Below are positions 34,454 to 40,231 of a DNA stretch of 40,231 nucleotides, piece by piece. Made by a program: the position numbers and the translations under genes. Location of the stretch: contig RECK01000174.1 of the NCBI GenBank assembly GCA_007694055.1, positions 1 to 40,231 of the forward strand, given 5' to 3'. The notes below the pieces were generated by a model. It did not search any database. It saw nothing but the letters and a program-made list of their open reading frames with translations, and was not told the DNA's origin. How positions within the stretch are numbered: position 1 is the stretch's first letter; the number at the start of each line of letters is the position of its first letter. The stretch is from Wenzhouxiangella sp. Lineage in GTDB: Bacteria; Pseudomonadota; Gammaproteobacteria; Xanthomonadales; Wenzhouxiangellaceae.

Positions 34454-35693
34454 AGCGCAAGGCCTCCACCGGCTCGGTCCGGGCCGCCCGCCAGGCCGGA
34501 TAAATCGTCGACAGCAAGGACAAGCCCAGGGCAACCAGGGCAAAACGGGTCACGTCACTCACACGCAGCTCCGATGGCAGATCAGAGATGTAGTAGACCT
34601 CTGCGGAAAGAAACTCGATACTCAACAATCGCTCGACCGCGGCCACGACGCTTTCCACGTTCAAGGCCAGGATGATGCCCAGAATCACACCAAGACCCGT
34701 CCCGATGATGCCGATCAAGGAACCCTGGATCATGAAGATCCCCATGATCCGGCGCGGCCCAAGCCCCATGGTCTTGAGAATCGCGATGTCGGCCTGCTTG
34801 TCCGTGACCACCATGACCAGGGTAGAAATGATGTTGAATGCAGCGACCGCGATAATCAGGGACAGGATGATGAACATCACCGTTTTCTCGGTCTGAACGG
34901 CACGGAAAAAGTTGGCATGCTGCTGGGTCCAGTCCCGGACCCGGTAAAAGCCTGGCAACTCCGCACTCAATTCACGCGCGACGCGCTGAGCGCGCATCAT
35001 GTCGGTCAGCTTGAGGCGAATTCCACCGATATTGTCTTCCAGCCGGAACAGACGCTGGGCATCCTGGTAGTGAATCACGGCCAGGGCGGTGTCATATTCA
35101 TGCACGCCTGCCTCGAAAAGACCGCCAACCACGAAGCGCCGCACCTGGGGCACGACCCCGGCCGGAGTCGCCCGGATCTCGGGTGCGAAAATGGTAATCG
35201 AATCGCCGGGGCCCACACCCAGGCGATTGGCCAGGCCCACACCCAGCAGCACCTGCCACTGACCGGGCACCAGGTCGTCCAGCGCACCACGCACCATCAG
35301 CTCATGAATATCGGAAACCTGCGGCTCGCTGACCGGGTCCACCCCGCGCACCAGCGCGCCGGAAGTACGGGAACCGGCCCTGAGCATGGTTTCCTGTTCC
35401 ACGAAAGGGGCTGCCCCCAGCACCTCGGGGTGCTGGCGCGCCTGTGTGATCACCGACTGCCATTCCGGAAAACGACCGTCGGTGCTCTGAATGGTGGCAT
35501 GCGAAATCATGCCAAGTATTCGTTCGCGCAGTTCGCGCTCGAAACCATTCATGACACTGATGACGGTAATCAGCGTCATCACGCCCAGGGCGATTCCCGC
35601 CATGGAGATCAGCGAAATGAACGAAATGAAGTGGTTCCGGCGCTTGGCGCGCAGGTAGCGCAGGCCGACGAACAGGGTCAGTGGCTGGTACAT
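34446..35693 (-). CDS. lolC: Lipoprotein release ABC transporter permease LolC/LolE
   Basis: The protein has 415 residues and four transmembrane helices, with a large periplasmic domain between the first and second. The N-terminal [31 protein letters not shown] and the C-terminal [14 protein letters not shown] (the coupling-domain region) are typical of the LolC/LolE family. There is one permease gene here, so either a second copy lies elsewhere or the permease is a homodimer (LolF type). It is the first gene of the minus-strand envelope run. Confidence 0.92.
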   Translation of the reverse strand: MYQPLTLFVGLRYLRAKRRNHFISFISLISMAGIALGVMTLITVISVMNGFERELRERILGMISHATIQSTDGRFPEWQSVITQARQHPEVLGAAPFVEQETMLRAGSRTSGALVRGVDPVSEPQVSDIHELMVRGALDDLVPGQWQVLLGVGLANRLGVGPGDSITIFAPEIRATPAGVVPQVRRFVVGGLFEAGVHEYDTALAVIHYQDAQRLFRLEDNIGGIRLKLTDMMRAQRVARELSAELPGFYRVRDWTQQHANFFRAVQTEKTVMFIILSLIIAVAAFNIISTLVMVVTDKQADIAILKTMGLGPRRIMGIFMIQGSLIGIIGTGLGVILGIILALNVESVVAAVERLLSIEFLSAEVYYISDLPSELRVSDVTRFALVALGLSLLSTIYPAWRAARTEPVEALRYE

Positions 35694-35712
35694 GATGGGC
35701 TTTTCCTATCCT

Positions 35713-36657
35713 TCAACGCTGAGCGCGATCGACAGCCGTCGGCTGGCCTCGGAGATGGTCGAGCAGCCGACCAAGTTCGTCGGGCAAGGGGGCGCTGAAA
35801 ACATGGTCCTCTGGCCAACGCAGACGCAGGTAATGGGCGTGCAGAAACAGTCGTTTCAGACCTGCCGGCGCCAACTGTGCATCATACAGGTCATCGCCGG
35901 CCACCGGATGTCCAAGGTGGCGAGCATGGGCACGGATCTGGTGGGTGCGACCCGTTTCGATAACGACTTCCACGAAAGTGTAGCCGGCCAGCCTTTCCAG
36001 GCAGCGAAACACCGATACCGCCGGCTGACCATCGTCAGCCACGATGATTTGCCGCTGACCACTACCATCGCGGATCTTCTTCAATGGCGCATCAACGCGA
36101 ATCCGGTCTTCGGCCAGTTCCCCGCGCAGCAGGGCAAGGTAACGCTTGTCGACCTCGCGCGCCGCAAACGCGCGTTGCATGGCAACCACGGCCTGATGAT
36201 GGCAGGCCAGCAAGAGCAGACCACTGGTCGGCCGATCCAGCCGATGCACCGGTTTCCAGTCGGCATCCATGGCCTGCACTGCATCCATGAGCCCATAGCT
36301 CAGCCCGGAGCCACCGTGAACCGCGAGACCGGCCGGCTTGTCGAGAACGACCATGTCGCTGTCGCGATACAGGATACGTCGCCTGATCTCGTCGACCAAC
36401 CCATCCGGCACCTGGCCGCGCCTGGGTGCTTCGGTCGCGACCGGGGGAATTCGGACCTCGTCACCCGCGTGCAGCTTTTTCATTGGCTTGGCCCGCGAGC
36501 CATTGACCCGCACCTGCCCGGTCCGCACCAGGCGATAAACCAGGCTGCGCGGCACGCCATCCAGCTGCCCGATGAGAAAATTGTCCAGCCGCTGGCCTGC
36601 CCGGTCGGCTGCCACGGTGACGTGCTGAACCTTGCGGCCACCACCATGATCAACCAT
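35713..36657 (-). CDS. rluC: 23S rRNA pseudouridine synthase RluC
   Basis: The protein has 314 residues. It isomerises uridines in 23S rRNA (955, 2504 and 2580 in E. coli). It has an N-terminal S4 domain (RAGQRLDNFLIGQLDGVPRSLVYRLVRTG) and the catalytic aspartate at 141 in VHRLDRPTSGLLLLA. The start is ATG 36655-36657 with GGAG seven bases upstream; a TTG six codons earlier in frame is less likely. It is divergent from rne, the arrangement known from other gammaproteobacteria. Confidence 0.95.
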   Translation of the reverse strand: MVDHGGGRKVQHVTVAADRAGQRLDNFLIGQLDGVPRSLVYRLVRTGQVRVNGSRAKPMKKLHAGDEVRIPPVATEAPRRGQVPDGLVDEIRRRILYRDSDMVVLDKPAGLAVHGGSGLSYGLMDAVQAMDADWKPVHRLDRPTSGLLLLACHHQAVVAMQRAFAAREVDKRYLALLRGELAEDRIRVDAPLKKIRDGSGQRQIIVADDGQPAVSVFRCLERLAGYTFVEVVIETGRTHQIRAHARHLGHPVAGDDLYDAQLAPAGLKRLFLHAHYLRLRWPEDHVFSAPLPDELGRLLDHLRGQPTAVDRAQR

Positions 36658-36731
36658 TGAGCGCTCCGGCGCCAAGTATTGGAAAAGTGACCGTCATGAA
36701 CAAGGTTTTAAACCTGAGTTTTCGGTGATAG

Positions 36732-37396
36732 TATAGTGCGGTTCGGGAATATCCAGGCTCATGGGCTGCTCGGCTGCTTGGCAACGATTGGTATTGCCAG
36801 GCTTGGCGCCCTGTTCTGGCCCGATTTTCCTGCGGTCGGCCAAGCATTCTGCCACAGTCTGCACAGCGCCGACGGTTGTGACAAGTCGACCACGGGTTCC
36901 GTTCCCGGCCATTTTCTGGCCAGCGACGGGACACCCCGACAACGTGTTGTAACGCGCAAGCCCAGCCCTGATGGCTGATTCTGCGCTGAAAAGATGAACG
37001 GGTCGCAGGGACCCCGCTCACCGAATCCTGGGCGCGATGCGCATCCAGGCCACGGTTAACGACCCGCGATCCATAGCAGGCCGGCAGCAGTCAAGCAGGC
37101 CGGATATTCAACAAAAATGACGCGCTCCCGGTACGCGATCAAGATTTGAAGCCGGGTATGGATGCCAGAAGGTGGTCGACACTTCAATTTGAGGTCGGCC
37201 ATCGCGACAATAGACCAGGCCTAAGGCGTGCGGATACGCCCGCAAGCCAGTAGCCGAGCTACCCGTAGCCGGCACTGCCAACTTGGCCAACAGCCATGGT
37301 CTACAGTCACAAGCCCGCAGCGCTGCGACTGGTGCATGCGCTGGCATCCTCGCCAGGCCTGAAATCAGGGCTCGGGGCGCGAGAGGATCATCAACA
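36732..37396 (+). promoter_or_regulatory. Long structured leader of the RNase E gene
   Basis: About 660 bp without a credible gene precede rne. TATAGT at 36732-36737 is a possible -10 with a poor -35. Short stems seen by eye include GCTTGGC 36801-36807 with GCCAAGC 36839-36845, and GGCCA...TGGCC at 36907-36921. A nested stem CCTGG/CCAGG around GCGC-GAT-GCGC lies at 37027-37049, and GTAGC-CGA-GCTAC near 37252-37264. In E. coli the rne 5' leader is long and lets RNase E control its own mRNA. A similar role here is inferred, not shown. GAGAGGA lies about 10 bases before the ATG. Confidence 0.5.
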
Positions 37397-39937
37397 ATGA
37401 AACGCATGCTGATCAACGCGACCCAGCCGGAAGAGGTTCGTGTCGCGATCGCCGATGGCCAGTCTTTGCTGGACCTCGACATCGAAGTTCCTGCCCAGGA
37501 ACAGAAAAAGTCCAACATTTACAAAGGTCGAATCACTCGGGTTGAACCCAGCCTTGATGCCTGCTTCGTCGAATTCGGATCTGAGCGACACGGATTCCTG
37601 TCGCTGAAGGAAATCAGCCGGGAATATTTCAGCGAGGAAGCCCAGAAACAGCTCGATTCCGGCAACCGGGTGGAAATCAAGGATGCGGTCAAAGCCGGCC
37701 AGGAAATCATCATCCAGGTCGACAAGGAAGAACGTGGCACCAAGGGTGCCGCGCTGACAACTTTCATCAGCCTGGCCGGACGCTACCTGGTGCTGATGCC
37801 AAACAACCCCCGCGCCGGCGGCGTTTCCAGGCAGATTTCCCGCGACGATCGCAAGGAACTGCTCGACACCCTGAAGAAAATCGAGGTGCCGGAGGGTATG
37901 GGGCTTATCGTTCGCACAGCCGGCGTCGGTCGCGAACAGGAAGATCTGCAGTGGGACCTGGATTATCTGACCCAACTGTGGAGCGCAATTCAGGAAGCTG
38001 CCGGTTCGCGCAAGGCCCCTTTCCTCGTCTACCAGGAAAGCAAGCTCATCATTCGTGCGCTCAGAGATTACCTGCGCGAAGATATCGGCGAGATCCTCAT
38101 CGACGACGAGCAGGTGTTCGAGGATGCGCGGGAATTCATGCAGCAGGTGATGCCACACAACCTGCGCAAGCTAAAGATTTATCGTGATCCCATCCCGCTG
38201 TTTTCACGCTACCAGATCGAGAGCCAGATCGAATCGGCATTTGCCCGGGAAGTACGACTGCCCTCCGGCGGCGCCGTGGTCATCGACCATACCGAGGCGC
38301 TGCTTTCCATCGACATCAACTCCGCCCGGGCCACCAAGGGCGCCGATATCGAAGAAACCGCGCTGCAGACCAACCTCGAAGCGGCCGAGGAAATTGCCCG
38401 GCAACTACGGATACGGGATCTGGGCGGACTGATCGTCATCGACTTCATCGACATGATGAGCAAGGATGCCCAGCGCCAGGTCGAAACCCAGCTGCGCGAG
38501 GCCATGCGAATGGACAAGGCACGGGTTCAGATCGGACGCATTTCCCGCTTTGGCCTGCTGGAAATGTCGCGCCAGCGTCTGCGGCCGTCGCTGGGCGAAT
38601 CCAGCTACATCACCTGCCCGCGCTGCGATGGTCACGGGTCGATCCGCTCGATCGAGTCCCTGGCCCTGGCCATCCTGCGGCTGGCCGAAGAAGAAGCGAT
38701 GAAAGACCACACCGCGAGAGTCATCGTGCAGGCTCCGGTCAGCGTGGCGAACTTCCTGCTCAACGAAAAGCGAACCGCGCTGGCCGAAATTGAGCAACGC
38801 AACAGACTTCCGCTAACCGTGGTCGCCAATGACGACCTGGAAACCCCCCGCTTCGAGATCCAGCGTCTGCGATCCAGCGAAAACGCGGATGAGCCCAGTT
38901 ACGCCCTTTCGATCAGCTCCGATACGGATAGCCAGGGGGGCTACCAGCGCAACGATGTACAGCAGGCTCCCCCCAAGCCACCGGCCCAGGCCGCTGTCTC
39001 GGGCGTCCGGCCATCCACGCCTGCGCCGGAGCGCAAGAAACCGAAGCGCAGCCTGATCGACAGGATCAAGGCTTTCTTTGCCGCCATTTTTGGCACAAGC
39101 GACGCGCCGACAAAAAGCAAGCCGAAGCGCGACGAATCACACCCCTCCCGCAAGGGCCAGTTTTCTCGTGATCACCACCGCAAGCGGGTCAAGTCCGATA
39201 CCGAGGAGGCCGGCGACAGCCCGACGCGGAGCGGCCCTGCCCCTGCGCGAAAAAAGAAGAAAAAGTCCCGACGCAAGCCCGGTGACGACAGTGAACGCCA
39301 GGACACTCCGCGTCCGACAAGCGGCACGGGTAGCGACGGCGATGACGACAAGCGCCCGAAGAAGAAGAAGCGTCGCCGGCGCGGTGGCAAGAAGCGACGG
39401 ACGGCGCGCGGTGACGCTGAAAATAGCGGCAACAGTTCTGAATCTCAGCAACAGCCTTCGGCCGGAAACCAGGAGCAGGGCTCTGGCTCAGCCCCCAGGG
39501 AGGGTAGTGAAGACAAGCCCAAAAACCCGGATCGAGGCGGCCAACAACAAGCTGCGCCAACAGGTGGACAGGCACAAGGATCCGACAAGCCGGCTGAAAG
39601 CGCTAAACCGGAAGCCGATACCAGGGCAGCACCTGGCGGCAATGCCGATGCAGAGAAAAAGCCTTCGGCCAGAAATGAAAAACCGCGATCGGATACCAGA
39701 AGCGACAGCGACAAGGCAGCCCCCGGCAATGAGAAGAATCCTTCGGCTGTACCTGACTCACCACCAGCCAGGCCTGCCGGCAAGGCAGAGAAAAGCGGAG
39801 AGTCACCCCGTGAAACTGCCAAACAACCTGCGGCAAGCAAGCAGGACGGTGAGACTGCGAAGGGTAGCGAACAAGCCCCTCGTGCTGTCAAGGAAGATAG
39901 TGGAATCTACCGTCTGACCGACGAAAAGAAATCCTGA
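37397..39937 (+). CDS. rne: Ribonuclease E
   Basis: The protein has 846 residues starting at ATG 37397 ([21 protein letters not shown]); the longer upstream frame is leader. RNase E cuts single-stranded RNA and scaffolds the degradosome. An S1 domain (about 36-125) precedes the DNase I-like catalytic domain with Asp306 ([10 protein letters not shown]) and Asp349 (VIDFIDM), matching E. coli Asp303 and Asp346. The zinc link has Cys407 and Cys410 (CPRCDGHG). After about 515 the protein is disordered. It has an amphipathic helix [16 protein letters not shown] (552-567), like the membrane anchor of E. coli, then Lys/Arg-rich tracts (about 615-675) that probably bind RNA. A polar tail follows, ending [13 protein letters not shown]. 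Confidence 0.96.
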   Translation: MKRMLINATQPEEVRVAIADGQSLLDLDIEVPAQEQKKSNIYKGRITRVEPSLDACFVEFGSERHGFLSLKEISREYFSEEAQKQLDSGNRVEIKDAVKAGQEIIIQVDKEERGTKGAALTTFISLAGRYLVLMPNNPRAGGVSRQISRDDRKELLDTLKKIEVPEGMGLIVRTAGVGREQEDLQWDLDYLTQLWSAIQEAAGSRKAPFLVYQESKLIIRALRDYLREDIGEILIDDEQVFEDAREFMQQVMPHNLRKLKIYRDPIPLFSRYQIESQIESAFAREVRLPSGGAVVIDHTEALLSIDINSARATKGADIEETALQTNLEAAEEIARQLRIRDLGGLIVIDFIDMMSKDAQRQVETQLREAMRMDKARVQIGRISRFGLLEMSRQRLRPSLGESSYITCPRCDGHGSIRSIESLALAILRLAEEEAMKDHTARVIVQAPVSVANFLLNEKRTALAEIEQRNRLPLTVVANDDLETPRFEIQRLRSSENADEPSYALSISSDTDSQGGYQRNDVQQAPPKPPAQAAVSGVRPSTPAPERKKPKRSLIDRIKAFFAAIFGTSDAPTKSKPKRDESHPSRKGQFSRDHHRKRVKSDTEEAGDSPTRSGPAPARKKKKKSRRKPGDDSERQDTPRPTSGTGSDGDDDKRPKKKKRRRRGGKKRRTARGDAENSGNSSESQQQPSAGNQEQGSGSAPREGSEDKPKNPDRGGQQQAAPTGGQAQGSDKPAESAKPEADTRAAPGGNADAEKKPSARNEKPRSDTRSDSDKAAPGNEKNPSAVPDSPPARPAGKAEKSGESPRETAKQPAASKQDGETAKGSEQAPRAVKEDSGIYRLTDEKKS

Positions 39938-39971
39938 GCCGGATCTTTCTGGCTCTTTGGGGCAAATGGTA

Positions 39972-40004
39972 TTGACCCGGCAATCAGATAGGTTGCCGGG
40001 TCAA
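39972..40004. other. Perfect 12-bp stem-loop after rne
   Basis: TTGACCCGGCAA (39972-39983) pairs exactly with TTGCCGGGTCAA (39993-40004) around a 9-nt loop. On the plus strand A residues, not U, follow, so it is not a classical intrinsic terminator. It may protect the 3' end of the rne mRNA or serve as a binding site. The rest of 39938-40149 has no visible gene. Confidence 0.6.
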
Positions 40005-40149
40005 AAAGGTTTATATCCGGATCCCGCAAACCCCTGATTGCACGAAAGGCACTGAGTACGCCGAGCCGGGCATGCGCTTTCTTTGTGCAGAAAAGTAGGG
40101 GCAGCTGCAAAGCTTTGTACTGTGGCTTGAGTGCGGTTTCGGCTGTCTG

Positions 40150-40231
40150 AAGCCGGGAGCGCTTTTGCTTGCTGCAAGCTGATGAAAAAGAGATTGGAAG
40201 GGTGGAGGAGGCACCGGGTGGTATCCGGCCG
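40150..40231 (+). repeat. 62-bp repeat, copy 2, continuing to the window edge
   Basis: Bases 40150-40211 match 16684-16745 with about four differences. The next 20 bases (CACCGGGTGGTATCCGGCCG) instead match the copies at 31449-31468 and, inverted, 7383-7403. This copy therefore joins two modules seen separately elsewhere. The element is cut by the window end. Confidence 0.8.

Noticed and set aside
37108-37518. A minus-strand frame overlapping the rne leader and start
   Set aside because: It overlaps the conserved N-terminus of RNase E and has no domain signal.

Overview
The window is high-GC, gene-dense chromosome from a free-living Gammaproteobacterium. The best guess is the Xanthomonadales/Chromatiales border (Wenzhouxiangella-like). 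This rests on gene order (lolC-lolD-comEC-exbB-exbD-msbA-lpxK-kdsB-ptp-uvrC-pgsA; sdhCDAB-sdhE-ygfX with divergent ygfZ; rluC divergent from rne). It also rests on a tryptophan dioxygenase whose key residues fall at the same numbers as in the Xanthomonas enzyme. No rRNA, tRNA, CRISPR array, phage or transposase gene was seen.

Layout. 1-4.3 kb: a storage-lipid neighbourhood with a PHA phasin, a TPR protein, a wax ester synthase/DGAT-type acyltransferase and a small SecB-like protein. 4.3-8.3 kb: a secreted penicillin-acylase-family Ntn hydrolase and tryptophan 2,3-dioxygenase. 8.3-13.3 kb: a tightly coupled plus-strand operon for a 2-oxoacid dehydrogenase (E1 alpha, E1 beta, E2), a RimB-like protease and RimK, behind a good sigma70-type promoter. 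13.4-15.3 kb: a DUF4126 membrane protein and a membrane protein with the hallmarks of the eukaryotic ALG10/DIE2 glucosyltransferase. 15.4-16.5 kb: pilU.

16.8-21.9 kb: a complex II operon on the minus strand. Its order is a 55-residue SDHAF4/DUF1674 gene, sdhC, sdhD, sdhA, sdhB, sdhE and ygfX, with ygfZ divergent. It carries the catalytic subunits together with flavinylation and Fe-S helper genes. 22-24.4 kb: an orphan PhnD-like binding protein, a methyltransferase and pgsA. 24.5-35.7 kb: a long minus-strand run of envelope, DNA-uptake and repair genes with many start/stop overlaps: LolCD, ComEC, ExbBD, MsbA, LpxK, KdsB, a low-molecular-weight phosphatase and UvrC. 35.7-40 kb: rluC and, divergently, rne behind a roughly 660-nt structured leader.

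The main non-coding theme is a family of small dispersed intergenic repeats near 1.84-2.07, 7.34-7.42, 16.68-16.81, 31.43-31.47 and 40.15-40.23 kb. They share modules in both orientations. One copy is a 125-bp unit bounded by perfect 11-bp inverted repeats, and several abut or supply stop codons. They look like non-autonomous (MITE/REP-like) elements. The two observations most worth follow-up are the bacterial ALG10-like protein and this repeat family; the short SDHAF4 gene with a possibly leaderless promoter is also notable.
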